DNA of 64,000 nt from Cohnella panacarvi Gsoil 349 (GTDB lineage: Bacteria > Bacillota > Bacilli > Paenibacillales > Paenibacillaceae): positions 3,000,936 to 3,064,935 of the forward strand of contig NZ_KI911563.1 of assembly GCF_000515335.1 (NCBI RefSeq), written 5' to 3'. This document shows positions 9,720-17,589 of the stretch, piece by piece. The first letter of the stretch is position 1, and each line of letters starts with the position of its first letter. Position numbers and translations under genes: made by a program. The notes beneath the pieces are model-generated. The model saw only the letters and a list, made by a program, of their open reading frames with translations. It was not told where the DNA came from and made no database searches.

Positions 9720-10227
9720 GTCCGCGATGTCCCGTTTGAAGACCAGCGAGAATTTCCAAGAAGCCACCTATACCAAATTGATGAATCATAAGGAGACGAT
9801 GAACATGGAAATGACGAAGAAGAGCAAAGCAACGGTCTGGACGGCCGGGATCGCGGCGTGCGCGGTGCTCGCGATTGGCTTAATCACTCTCAATCAGAAC
9901 TCCCCGGCGTCGACGCCATCTTCTCAGCCTGCGACGAACGCGCCGGCGAAGCCTCCGATCATGGGCAAGGCGGCGGTGAACATCGAGGGCATCATCTCCG
10001 AGGTGAGCGCGGACGGCAAAAGCTTCAAGGTCGGCGATTTGTGGGTCGCCGTGACGCCGGAGACGAAGATGGGCATCGGCGGTCCTACCGCCGCGGAGCC
10101 TTCCGAGGAGCTGCTGCAGAAGGAATTCAAGGTGGGGAATATCGTATCCGGCTTTACGACCGACGACATCAGCACGGGCAAGGTCAACGCGACGAACATC
10201 TACAACAACATGGCACCGCTGCAATAA
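9700..10227 (+). CDS. Membrane partner of the ECF sigma factor (putative anti-sigma factor)
   Basis: About 175 residues. The first ~45 residues (MKKSVYKSAMSRLKTSENF...) are charged and cytoplasmic, one membrane segment follows at about 50-68 (TVWTAGIAACAVLAIGL), then a Pro/Ala/Ser linker, and an extracytoplasmic domain (about 95-175) with VNIEGIISEVSADGKSFKV, resembling small beta-barrel DUF5666-like modules. There is no HxxxCxxC zinc motif, so this is not a ZAS-type anti-sigma factor. ATG at 9700 is preceded by GGAGGC and lies inside the sigma gene's last 20 bp, an arrangement normal for sigma/anti-sigma pairs. Anti-sigma activity is inferred from gene order and topology. Confidence 0.7.
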   Translation: MKKSVYKSAMSRLKTSENFQEATYTKLMNHKETMNMEMTKKSKATVWTAGIAACAVLAIGLITLNQNSPASTPSSQPATNAPAKPPIMGKAAVNIEGIISEVSADGKSFKVGDLWVAVTPETKMGIGGPTAAEPSEELLQKEFKVGNIVSGFTTDDISTGKVNATNIYNNMAPLQ

Positions 10228-10262
10228 GTACCGAGCGCGGTTCGTTGAGTGAGCGGTCCCAA

Positions 10263-10315
10263 GGGGGTGTTCCGGTAGTCATTGCAACATGACGACCGGA
10301 ACACCTCCTTTTTCC
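10263..10315 (+). terminator. Terminator of the sigma operon
   Basis: GGGTGTTCCGGT (10265-10276) pairs with ACCGGAACACCT (10295-10306) across an 18-nt loop, followed by CCTTTTTCC. Confidence 0.75.
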
Positions 10316-10420
10316 GAATATTCGTCAAAGTCCGTATGTCCGAAAGGGGTCTTGGCTCTGGGTCACGAATAGGTTATTAATCAAATACGGATAAAGTGGT
10401 TGGCAAAGCAACCTATCTAA

Positions 10421-10474
10421 TTGACTCTGCGGATCGCTCCGTGATATATTGTGCATATACAACATACACAATAT
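10421..10474 (+). promoter_or_regulatory. Promoter with overlapping palindromic operator of the GntR/ABC operon
   Basis: TTGACT (10421-10426) is 18 nt from TATATT (10445-10450). ATATTGTG at 10446-10453 and CACAATAT at 10467-10474 form an inverted repeat over the -10 and start site, a typical repressor position. The operon encodes a YtrA-type GntR protein, so autoregulation is likely (inference). Confidence 0.65.
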
Positions 10475-10490
10475 GTCGAGGAGGCACGGT

Positions 10491-11345
10491 ATGTTCGCTT
10501 TGGACGTTCGAAACGTAACTAAGATATACCCCGATTTTCAGATTAAAGACGTATCGTTTCAATTGGAGAAGGGTTATATTATGGGATTTATCGGTGTCAA
10601 CGGCGCGGGAAAAACGACCACGATCAAATCGATCCTGAACATGATTCAAGTCGACGGCGGCGAGGTATGCATTTTCGGCAAGAAAGTGTCCGAACACGAA
10701 CTCGAATTAAAGCAGGAAATCGGATGCGCATTCGGCGATGTCGATTTCTATTCGCGCAGCAAGATAAAAACGCTGACCCAGATCACGAAGAAGTTCTATA
10801 AGAATTGGAATGATGAAACCTACTACAGCTACATAAAAAGATTCAAATTGGATGAAAACAAAAAAGTGGCCGAGCTGTCAACGGGAATGAAAGTAAAGTA
10901 CAGCTTGGCTCTTGCTCTATCCCATGGCGCGAAGCTTCTCGTCCTGGATGAACCGACAAGCGGCCTCGATCCCGTCTCAAGAGACGACCTGTTAGATATT
11001 TTTCAAGAGCTTATCGTTGGCGGAGAGATCAGCATTCTCTTCTCTACTCACATTACGTCCGACTTGGAAAAATGCGCGGATTTTATAACCTTCATTGATA
11101 ACGGGCGAATCGTCGCTAGTTCCGAGAAAAACGAATTTATGGAATCTTATCGTTTACTCAGCGGCAGCGAGGGCCGATTGAGCGAAGTGAAGGAACAACT
11201 AATCTCCTACAAGACCAATTCCTTCGGCTTTACCGGACTGATTCACGCCAAAGACTTCGATCCAACCTCCAACCTGGAGGCCGTCACGCCGAGCCTCGAG
11301 GAGATTATGATTTATTTCGCTAAGAGGGGGGATTCGCATGTATAA
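10491..11345 (+). CDS. ABC transporter ATP-binding protein
   Basis: A 284-residue ATPase subunit. Walker A GVNGAGKTTT, signature LSTGMKVK and Walker B LLVLDEPTSG are all intact, followed by the switch His in STHI. It should energise the membrane protein encoded next, with which it overlaps by 8 bp. ATG at 10491 follows GAGGAGG at a good distance; the longer frame from 10449 lies inside the operator. The set ATPase, PF13346-type permease and short GntR repressor resembles the ytr operons of Bacilli, induced by cell-wall antibiotics; substrate and inducer are inference. Confidence 0.9.
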   Translation: MFALDVRNVTKIYPDFQIKDVSFQLEKGYIMGFIGVNGAGKTTTIKSILNMIQVDGGEVCIFGKKVSEHELELKQEIGCAFGDVDFYSRSKIKTLTQITKKFYKNWNDETYYSYIKRFKLDENKKVAELSTGMKVKYSLALALSHGAKLLVLDEPTSGLDPVSRDDLLDIFQELIVGGEISILFSTHITSDLEKCADFITFIDNGRIVASSEKNEFMESYRLLSGSEGRLSEVKEQLISYKTNSFGFTGLIHAKDFDPTSNLEAVTPSLEEIMIYFAKRGDSHV

Positions 11346-11994
11346 CTTGGTGATGAAGGATTTGAAATTGGGCGTAAATCCGTGGTTCTTCGCCTTACCC
11401 TTATTCACGGGCGTCCTCATGCTTATTCCCGGTTGGATTTATTTCCTTGTCCCGCTTTATTTTTGTTGGTTAACGGTACCGAACGTGTTCGGCGGATTTA
11501 AAAGCCAGAATGATTTGATGTTCAGTATGATGATGCCCGTGACCAAAAGGGACATCGTGAAGGCTAGAATAATCGTCGTCGTCATCCTGGAGCTTATGCA
11601 TCTTTTCGTTGCCATGATCTTTAGCTTCTTTACGTTTCGTCTATATCCGGACATGACTTACTACTTCTTCGCGCCGCACTTAGGCTTCTGGGGATTATGC
11701 TTTATGATGCTCGCGATCTTCAACATCATACTTCTTTCCATGTATTATAAGACGGCGTACAAGTATGGCGCGGCAACGACTGCATCCACTGCGGCGGCTA
11801 TGCTTTTCGCCGGAGCTGTCCAGTGGGCAGGAATCGAGAGTCCTTGGTTGAACGATATTTTCTACGGCGCCGGGGCGGACAATACGGCGTTGCAGCTATC
11901 CATTCTGATCGCGGGCATGGTAATCTTCATTGCGTTCGCCCTGATCGTCTATCGGATTGCAATCCGTCGATTTCACAAAGTGGAGATATTATGA
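11338..11994 (+). CDS. ABC-2 type permease (PF13346-like)
   Basis: A 218-residue membrane protein with about six hydrophobic segments (around 17-35, 38-58, 80-100, 110-135, 150-165, 185-208). The N-terminal half, with PNVFGGFKSQNDLMFSMMMPVTKRDIVKARI, matches small ABC-2 permeases of Firmicutes that pair with a single ATPase. The ATG overlaps the ATPase stop region by 8 bp, and its own TGA overlaps the next ATG, so all three genes are coupled. Transport direction and substrate are unknown; export or cell-envelope-stress sensing is the usual role. Confidence 0.85.
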   Translation: MYNLVMKDLKLGVNPWFFALPLFTGVLMLIPGWIYFLVPLYFCWLTVPNVFGGFKSQNDLMFSMMMPVTKRDIVKARIIVVVILELMHLFVAMIFSFFTFRLYPDMTYYFFAPHLGFWGLCFMMLAIFNIILLSMYYKTAYKYGAATTASTAAAMLFAGAVQWAGIESPWLNDIFYGAGADNTALQLSILIAGMVIFIAFALIVYRIAIRRFHKVEIL

Positions 11995-12365
11995 ACATAA
12001 CGATTTCGAATACATCCGAGAAACCGATTTATCAGCAGCTTTACGAGCAAATCAGCGCTCTGATTTTGAGAGGCGAGCTAGGAAGCGGCTTTTGTCTACC
12101 CCCCATTCGACAGGCGGCTTTGGAGCTTAGGGTTAGCGTCATTACGGTAAAAAAGGCTTGGGAAGAACTCGAACGAAGCGGGTTGATCCATACGGTAACG
12201 GGGAAAGGATGTTTCGTAGCCGAATTCGCAGCAGATGAGATACTGAGAATACGCGACGATATGATCCTGAAGCAAATGAAAAGCGACATCTCCTACTATA
12301 AATCCTTGGGCCTGACCCTAGCGGAAGCGATAGAACTGCTGAAAAAGATATATGCAAGCCCATAA
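11991..12365 (+). CDS. GntR-family transcriptional regulator, YtrA subfamily
   Basis: A 124-residue repressor. The winged helix (about 10-75) reads KPIYQQLYEQISALILRGEL with VSVITVKKAWEELERSGLI as the recognition region, and the short C-terminal tail (about 80-124) is the helical dimerisation arm of the YtrA subfamily rather than a large effector domain. ATG at 11991 overlaps the permease TGA (ATGA). It probably binds the ATATTGTG/CACAATAT palindrome at the head of its own operon; that link is inferred from position. Confidence 0.9.
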   Translation: MNITISNTSEKPIYQQLYEQISALILRGELGSGFCLPPIRQAALELRVSVITVKKAWEELERSGLIHTVTGKGCFVAEFAADEILRIRDDMILKQMKSDISYYKSLGLTLAEAIELLKKIYASP

Positions 12366-12373
12366 ACATCGTA

Positions 12374-12407
12374 CAACGCTACTGACATAAGACTGTCCGT
12401 AGCGTTG
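12374..12407. terminator. Hairpin between convergent genes
   Basis: CAACGCTAC (12374-12382) pairs perfectly with GTAGCGTTG (12399-12407). It has no strong T run but lies exactly between the GntR gene and the convergent GH16-like gene. Confidence 0.45.
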
Positions 12408-12424
12408 CCGGTTCATGGGAGATG

Positions 12425-13246
12425 TCATGCGTCCTCCAGTAAGCGCCGATACCCTCTTACATAATCGACCGCGAACTCGCTCGGATAAACAGGCGGTTCA
12501 ACGTTCCCGTTCTTATGGGGCGGGATTTCATAGACGTTAAGCATCAATTGCATCGGATAACTTGGCGACTGACGCGAGCGATGAATCCGTTCATTATCCA
12601 CGTAGAAGTCAACGCCCTCGGGAGTCCAATCGATCGCGTATACATGGTAGAGCGTCGGGTCCATCGCCAACTCCCGCTCGATAAACTCCTCTTCGATCGT
12701 AGGGTCGCCGAACGCATGAATGCCAAAGCCGAGCGTGCACGACCCGTCCTTCACGTTCCACCCTTTCAATTCGAACGGGCAAATTTCCGCCGATCGTTCG
12801 GGTACATCCTCGAAGCCAATCAACCAGAATGCGCAGACGTTCCGGGGCGTGCCGAGTCCTCTGGCCCGAATTTCGATATAGCCGTATTGCGGGACGAACA
12901 ACCGTTCCTCGGGTTGTTCCTCTCGGACGCGGCAATCCTGCGAGAACCGATGTTGCCCGAGCGCGCTGCCGAGCGGCCCGGAGAACACTCCCGTCTGCAG
13001 GTTGCTCGCTTTCACGTCTCCATCGAATTCCCTGCACCACGGTTGTTGCTCCTCGGTAATACGCAGGAGAAGCTGGCTGTCCTCGAATCGGTAATTTGCG
13101 GTTGTGTTTCGGCGGCTGCTCCATTGCGGCAAGTAATAGGGCAGCCATTTCGCGCGATCCAACTCGACCGTCTCGAAGTCGTCGTGGAACACGAGGGAGT
13201 ACCCCGCTTTCTCTAAAGGGTTTCTTGGGAAATCCAGCCTATTCAT
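12425..13246 (-). CDS. GH16-like beta-glucanase-fold protein with altered active site
   Basis: A 273-residue jelly-roll protein. The N-terminal VFHDDFETVELDRAKW, the YGYIEIRARG strand (about 121-130) and IDWTPEGVDFYVDNERI near 215 are hallmarks of family GH16 (laminarinase/licheninase clan). The catalytic strand, normally ExDxxE, reads E154-I-C-P-F-E159: both glutamates are kept, but the middle Asp is Cys. No signal peptide is visible, so it looks cytoplasmic, odd for a polysaccharide hydrolase. ATG at 13246 has AAGGAG 11 nt upstream. It is monocistronic and divergent from the channel gene. It may act on oligosaccharides or be a lectin-like relative. Confidence 0.8.
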   Translation of the reverse strand: MNRLDFPRNPLEKAGYSLVFHDDFETVELDRAKWLPYYLPQWSSRRNTTANYRFEDSQLLLRITEEQQPWCREFDGDVKASNLQTGVFSGPLGSALGQHRFSQDCRVREEQPEERLFVPQYGYIEIRARGLGTPRNVCAFWLIGFEDVPERSAEICPFELKGWNVKDGSCTLGFGIHAFGDPTIEEEFIERELAMDPTLYHVYAIDWTPEGVDFYVDNERIHRSRQSPSYPMQLMLNVYEIPPHKNGNVEPPVYPSEFAVDYVRGYRRLLEDA

Positions 13247-13311
13247 TTCGGCGATCGCTCCTTCTTCTTATTCCCTATCTATACTCCTCTATTGTGCACA
13301 AACTCCCGAAG

Positions 13312-13340
13312 TTGGTCCATACGTCGCTCAGAGGTATACT
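13312..13340 (+). promoter_or_regulatory. Promoter of the mechanosensitive channel gene
   Basis: TTGGTC (13312-13317) is 17 nt from TATACT (13335-13340), about 38 bp before the ATG; a sigma-A-type match. Confidence 0.55.
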
Positions 13341-13377
13341 ATACTTGTGCCTAATATCGTTCCACAAGGAGTTGACT

Positions 13378-14637
13378 ATGGAAGTAATCAAAGACGCGCT
13401 AACTAGATTCAGAGTTCATGAGGATGTTGCCCTCTATCTCTCGAACATCATCATGATTATGTTTATCGTCTTGCTCTGCGTAGCGGCCAATTTTGTGACT
13501 AAGAAAATCGTGCTTCGGATCATTGCTCATTTCATCACCAAAAACAAGTTCAAATGGAACAGTATCCTGTTGGAGCGAAAGGTGTTTCAGAAGCTTTCCC
13601 ATCTGGTTCCGGCCGTCATCATTTATAACTTTGCGTCCTCATTCCCAGACTATCAGGCACTAATCGAGAAAGCCTCATTTTGCTATATTTTTATCGTGGC
13701 GGTCTTCGCATTGAACGCTTTCCTAAATGCCGTCAACGATATTTATTTAATGTACGAAGAGTCTAGAATCAGGCCGATCAAAAGCTTTATTCAAGTCGCT
13801 AAAATCATCATTTTCATTGTTGCCGTCATCACGCTCATCGCCACTTTGATCGGGAAAAGCCCTCTCCTTCTGCTAAGCGGACTCGGTGCTCTGTCGGCCG
13901 TGCTGATGCTAATCTTCAAGGATTCAATTCTAGGTCTCGTGGCCGGCGTCCAATTGTCCGCCAATGACATGGTTCGCGTCGGCGATTGGATCGAGATGCC
14001 TAAATATAACGCCGACGGCGACGTCATCGAAATTACGCTAAATACGGTTAAAGTTAAAAACTGGGATAAGACGATTACCATGGTCCCGAGCTATGCTTTC
14101 ATATCCGACTCCTTCAAAAACTGGAGAGGAATGCAGGACACGGGCGGCCGGCGAATCAAACGATCCATCTATGTTGATACGTCCAGCATTAAATTCTGTA
14201 CGGATGAGATGATTCGGCAATTCAAGAAAATCCACCTTCTCACTGAATATATTGAAAGGAAAGAGAAGGAAATCGAAGCCTATAATCAGGAGAGCCGCAT
14301 CGACCCGTCAAGTCGAGTGAATGGAAGAAACCTTACGAATATCGGCACCTACCGAATTTATATCGAAAATTACTTGAAGCTTCATCCGCACATTCACAAA
14401 GAACTGACGACAATGGTTAGACAGCTCGCGCCGGGAGAACACGGCTTGCCTTTGGAAATTTACACGTTTACCAGCGATATTCGTTGGCTGTCTTACGAAG
14501 CGATTCAAGCCGACATCTTCGATCATTGCTTGGCCGTGGCGTCGGAGTTCGGCCTGCGAATCTACCAGAATCCGACGGGCTACGATATGCGCGGTTTATC
14601 CGAGCCGACCTCGAGATTCGCGGTAGAACGCGGGTAA
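13378..14637 (+). CDS. MscS-family mechanosensitive channel, YbdG type
   Basis: A 419-residue membrane channel that opens under membrane tension to release solutes during hypo-osmotic shock. Four or five membrane segments fill residues about 20-190; the pore-lining region LLLSGLGALSAVLMLIFKDS and the following GLVAGVQLSANDMVRVGDWIEMP beta domain are diagnostic of MscS. The extra segment KNWDKTITMVPSYAFISDSFKNWRGM and the ~110-residue insert before the C-terminus match the YbdG/MscM subfamily. ATG at 13378 follows AAGGAG; upstream in-frame codons belong to non-coding DNA. Single gene with its own promoter and terminator. Confidence 0.9.
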   Translation: MEVIKDALTRFRVHEDVALYLSNIIMIMFIVLLCVAANFVTKKIVLRIIAHFITKNKFKWNSILLERKVFQKLSHLVPAVIIYNFASSFPDYQALIEKASFCYIFIVAVFALNAFLNAVNDIYLMYEESRIRPIKSFIQVAKIIIFIVAVITLIATLIGKSPLLLLSGLGALSAVLMLIFKDSILGLVAGVQLSANDMVRVGDWIEMPKYNADGDVIEITLNTVKVKNWDKTITMVPSYAFISDSFKNWRGMQDTGGRRIKRSIYVDTSSIKFCTDEMIRQFKKIHLLTEYIERKEKEIEAYNQESRIDPSSRVNGRNLTNIGTYRIYIENYLKLHPHIHKELTTMVRQLAPGEHGLPLEIYTFTSDIRWLSYEAIQADIFDHCLAVASEFGLRIYQNPTGYDMRGLSEPTSRFAVERG

Positions 14638-14652
14638 TCTAAGTCCCACAAT

Positions 14653-14697
14653 GGCTCGTAAGGCTTCGGCTTTGCGGGCTATTTATTTTTTCTTCGA
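14653..14697 (+). terminator. Terminator of the channel gene
   Basis: An 11-bp stem with G-T pairs (14654-14664 with 14669-14679) is closed by a TTCG tetraloop and followed by ATTTATTTTTTC. Confidence 0.8.
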
Positions 14698-14700
14698 CAA

Positions 14701-14747
14701 TTGCGGGCGTATGAAACATATGTTACAATAAACCTATGTTACGATAA
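14701..14747 (+). promoter_or_regulatory. Promoter and direct-repeat operator of the PadR gene
   Basis: TTGCGG (14701-14706) is 17 nt from TACAAT (14724-14729). TATGTTACAATAA at 14719-14731 recurs as TATGTTACGATAA at 14735-14747 (one difference, 16-bp period), covering the -10 and start site. An autoregulatory PadR site is likely but inferred. Confidence 0.6.
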
Positions 14748-14760
14748 GAGGTGTTATACA

Positions 14761-15687
14761 ATGAACATTCAACATGCGATTCTGGGACTATTGCGAAATC
14801 AATCCCTCACGGGATACGACATGAAGAAAGCGATGCAGAAGTCGCCGTTCATCTACTGGTCGGGCAATAACAGCCAAATCTACCGCGCGCTGGCGGAGCT
14901 TGAAGATGAGGGTTTCGTCAGTGTCGAAGTCAAACATGGCGAAGCTTCCCCGACCAAAAAGATCTATACGCTGACGAACGGCGGCCTGGAACAATTGCAT
15001 CGGCTAACGCTAGGATTTCCCGAGGTGCCGGAAATACGCAAAACCTTCCTCATGCAGCTTGTGTTCGGCAGAAACCTTACACAACTGGAGCTTGAATCCT
15101 TGCTTGAACAATACAGCGGTGAAGTGAAGGGGATGGCGCTTGCCGTGCAAGACGAGGTTTCATCTAGTCGAAGTACGCCATATGAATCGGCGATACTGGA
15201 ATTGGTCATGGAGAACATCCGCCAGATTTATGAGTCCGAATTGAGATGGATCGATAAGGTGCGGTCTGTCGCGCTTCCGCTTGCGCCGGTTAAATATGAT
15301 ACACGAGAGAGAGGTCGTCATTCTAATATGAAATACAATAAGGTTCGCCATAACGAGAGAGATTACATTGTGGTCGTTTCCGGTGAAATCAGGCAAGAGC
15401 AGGATGGTTTGAACTTGGTGGCGGCATGTGCGGAGAACGGTACGAATAAAGTGATGCTTCCCGCTGCATGTCTATCGGAAGAGTTTTTACAGCTCTCGAC
15501 TCGCGTTGCAGGGCTGGTTCTCCAGAAGCTCACCAATTACAACATCAAAGCGGCAGCGGTTCTCGATGCCGACAAAGCTCGAGGCAAATTTAAAGATTTT
15601 CTTGCGGAAGCCAATCGCGGGAAGCTATTCCGTGCCTTCGAGAATCGGGAGCAAGCGGAAAGCTGGTTGTTGGAGGATGATCTTTAA
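14761..15687 (+). CDS. PadR regulator fused to a DUF4180 domain
   Basis: A 308-residue protein. Residues 1-85 are a PadR winged helix (QHAILGLLRNQSLTGYDMKK, LYTLTNGG-like turn), 90-180 the alpha-helical Vir_C-type dimerisation region, and about 190-308 a DUF4180 module recognisable by LQKLTNYNIKAAAVLDAD and the end SWLLEDDL. DUF4180 usually occurs as a separate small protein; here it is the natural candidate for a sensing domain. ATG at 14761 lies 4-12 nt after GAGGTG; the longer frame from 14701 starts in the promoter. Its TAA overlaps the hydrolase ATG by 1 nt (TAATG), so the two are co-translated. Confidence 0.87.
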   Translation: MNIQHAILGLLRNQSLTGYDMKKAMQKSPFIYWSGNNSQIYRALAELEDEGFVSVEVKHGEASPTKKIYTLTNGGLEQLHRLTLGFPEVPEIRKTFLMQLVFGRNLTQLELESLLEQYSGEVKGMALAVQDEVSSSRSTPYESAILELVMENIRQIYESELRWIDKVRSVALPLAPVKYDTRERGRHSNMKYNKVRHNERDYIVVVSGEIRQEQDGLNLVAACAENGTNKVMLPAACLSEEFLQLSTRVAGLVLQKLTNYNIKAAAVLDADKARGKFKDFLAEANRGKLFRAFENREQAESWLLEDDL

Positions 15688-16556
15688 TGCCTGCCACGTA
15701 TAAGAGCGAAGAGGGCAAGCAACAGGTGTTGGCTGAATACAGAACAATACTGGCGGACTGGCCTGTTGACAATAAACAGTATCAAATCCCGACTTCATAC
15801 GGCGAGACGTTCGTCATTGAATCCGGGGATCCGACAAGTCCGGCGTTGGTGCTGCTTCATGGGAGCTTGTCGAACTCTTTCTCCTGGTACGGCGATGTGG
15901 CGCTGCTGAGCCGGCAGTTCCACGTGTTCGCCGTCGATTTGCCCGGCGAGGCAGGCCTTTCCTCCGATATTCGGCCTGACTACCTGAGCGGCGCATACGA
16001 GCAATGGTTGGATGAAGTGATTGCCCGCCTCGGCGTTAAGCAATGCTCGATTGCCGGTCAATCTCTAGGCGGTTGGATAGCGCTTCGCTACGCGACCGTT
16101 CATCCGGACAAGGTCGGCAATCTCGCTCTTCTTTGTCCCGGCGGACTCGCGATGCAAAGGCGGAATTTCCTGTTCAAAGTGCTGCTGCAAACGATCTCCG
16201 CTCGCGGAGATCGCTCTAAAGTCATTAAGCGCGTATTAGGAATGGATCGCGGAGGCGACGGAGACACGAACGAGATGCGCAGAGCGCTGGACTTTATTCT
16301 GCTCATCAATAAATATTTAAAGCCTCGTTATGCAACGCTTCCCGTGTTCAGCGATGCCGAGCTCTCCCGTCTTACGATGCCGATCCTCGTTGTTTTCGGC
16401 GACAACGATTGGCTATTGAATGCTAACAAGAGCATAGACCGGATCGAGCATAACGCTCCGAACGTCACGACTGTTCTCTTGCCCGGCGTGGGCCATGCCG
16501 TGTTGGGACAGGCAGAACGGATGCGGGATTTCTTCGTTCGCGCGATGCCTTCTTGA
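15687..16556 (+). CDS. Alpha/beta-hydrolase
   Basis: A 289-residue cytoplasmic esterase/hydrolase-like enzyme. The oxyanion strand LVLLHGSLSNSFSW, the nucleophile elbow AGQSLGGW (Ser near 121), an Asp in VVFGDNDWLL and the His in LPGVGHAVLG complete the triad. A cap insert with RGGDGDTNEMRRAL lies before the last strands. The substrate cannot be told. It is translationally coupled to the PadR-DUF4180 gene through TAATG, so that regulator probably controls it, perhaps responding to its substrate. Confidence 0.88.
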   Translation: MPATYKSEEGKQQVLAEYRTILADWPVDNKQYQIPTSYGETFVIESGDPTSPALVLLHGSLSNSFSWYGDVALLSRQFHVFAVDLPGEAGLSSDIRPDYLSGAYEQWLDEVIARLGVKQCSIAGQSLGGWIALRYATVHPDKVGNLALLCPGGLAMQRRNFLFKVLLQTISARGDRSKVIKRVLGMDRGGDGDTNEMRRALDFILLINKYLKPRYATLPVFSDAELSRLTMPILVVFGDNDWLLNANKSIDRIEHNAPNVTTVLLPGVGHAVLGQAERMRDFFVRAMPS

Positions 16557-16578
16557 TTTGCAGATTCCAATTCTTTTT

Positions 16579-16614
16579 TTGGTTGGATGACTCCATTTTT
16601 GCTATACTAAGAAC
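16579..16614 (+). promoter_or_regulatory. Promoter of the TetR gene, start site at or next to the ATG
   Basis: TTGGTT (16579-16584) is 18 nt from TATACT (16603-16608). Only six bases separate the -10 from ATG at 16615 and there is no Shine-Dalgarno sequence, so the transcript is probably leaderless. Confidence 0.55.
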
Positions 16615-17286
16615 ATGAGAAAAGCGACGAATACCCCAACCGAATCGAATATCGAATCGCAGACCAACCCTATCCCGAAGCTGACGAAAAAAGGGCAGGC
16701 GACGCGGGCTCGCATCGTGGCTGCCGCCGCGAAGCTGATGTATGAACGCGGCGTTGCCGGAACGAGCGTGGAAGACGTCCAACAAGAGGCGGGTGTCAGC
16801 TCTTCCCAGCTGTACCACTATTTCAAGGAGAAGCGGGAGCTCGTCTTGGCCGTGATTCTCTTCCAGAACGAGCAGGTGCTTGGCTCACAGGAGCCGTTGC
16901 TGAGTCATCTTGACAGTATGGAAGCCCTGCAATCCTGGCGCGATGCGCTTGTCCTGTACCAGACGGAACTCGGATTCCAAGGCGGATGCCCGATCGGATC
17001 GCTCGGCAGCGAGCTGGCCGACCTGGAGCCTGCCGCGAGGAGAGAGCTGGCGGCGGGATTCGCGCAATGGGAGATGGCGATCCGCCGAGGGCTCCGGGCG
17101 ATCTACGATCGCGGCGAGATGCGAAGCGACGCCCAGCCGGAGCAGCTTGCGCTCGCGCTGCTCGCCGCGCTTCAAGGCGGGCTGCTGCTGGCCAAGGTCC
17201 GCAAGGAGGCCGGTCCGCTCGAAGCGGGTCTGGACGCGATGTTGGATCATATTCGGTCTTACCTCATTGAGACTTCGGCGAAATAA
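16615..17286 (+). CDS. TetR-family transcriptional regulator
   Basis: A 223-residue repressor. After a polar 22-residue tail, the TetR helix-turn-helix spans about 24-72 (ATRARIVAAAAKLMYERGVAGTSVEDVQQEAGVSSS in two parts, then LYHYFKEKREL). The C-terminal ligand domain resembles the TetR_C subgroup with GCPIGSLGSELADLEP that controls exporters or oxidoreductases. The start is ATG at 16615; no later Met leaves the domain complete. The target is not obvious; the neighbouring hydrolase or the peroxiredoxin-like gene beyond the repeat array are candidates. A strong terminator follows. Confidence 0.88.
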   Translation: MRKATNTPTESNIESQTNPIPKLTKKGQATRARIVAAAAKLMYERGVAGTSVEDVQQEAGVSSSQLYHYFKEKRELVLAVILFQNEQVLGSQEPLLSHLDSMEALQSWRDALVLYQTELGFQGGCPIGSLGSELADLEPAARRELAAGFAQWEMAIRRGLRAIYDRGEMRSDAQPEQLALALLAALQGGLLLAKVRKEAGPLEAGLDAMLDHIRSYLIETSAK

Positions 17287-17304
17287 CCGAAACCGAACGT
17301 AGGT

Positions 17305-17341
17305 AACCCCAAGGAGCGTTATTCTCCTTGGGGTTTTTTTA
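17305..17341 (+). terminator. Terminator of the TetR gene
   Basis: AACCCCAAGGAG (17305-17316) pairs perfectly with CTCCTTGGGGTT (17324-17335), followed by a T run. Confidence 0.92.
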
Positions 17342-17589
17342 TAAACTATTAGAATAAGCCGCACAGCGACGGAGCGAATCCCACTCTCTCTCCGCCATAC
17401 AACAGAACCTGCGATCGTACAGCTATTTCATAGGACCGGTAGGGTGTTAAATCAATAAATGCAAATGTGCAGGTGATAGCTAGCCGCGTGACTCCATTGA
17501 AGGTTTGCAGGACAAATACCTGTAATTTTGCAGGATGAAGGGATAAACGAGCGATTTCGGGTAGGATTAAATGCAGAATTGCAGGTGGA
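17342..17589. other. Non-coding stretch with repeated TTGCAGG motifs
   Basis: No gene is visible. GTGCAGG near 17470 and TTGCAGG near 17504, 17528 and 17578 recur at irregular spacing, including CCTGTAATTTTGCAGG, a small inverted repeat. The segment leads directly into the 41-bp repeat array and looks like a degraded intergenic repeat element. Confidence 0.4.
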
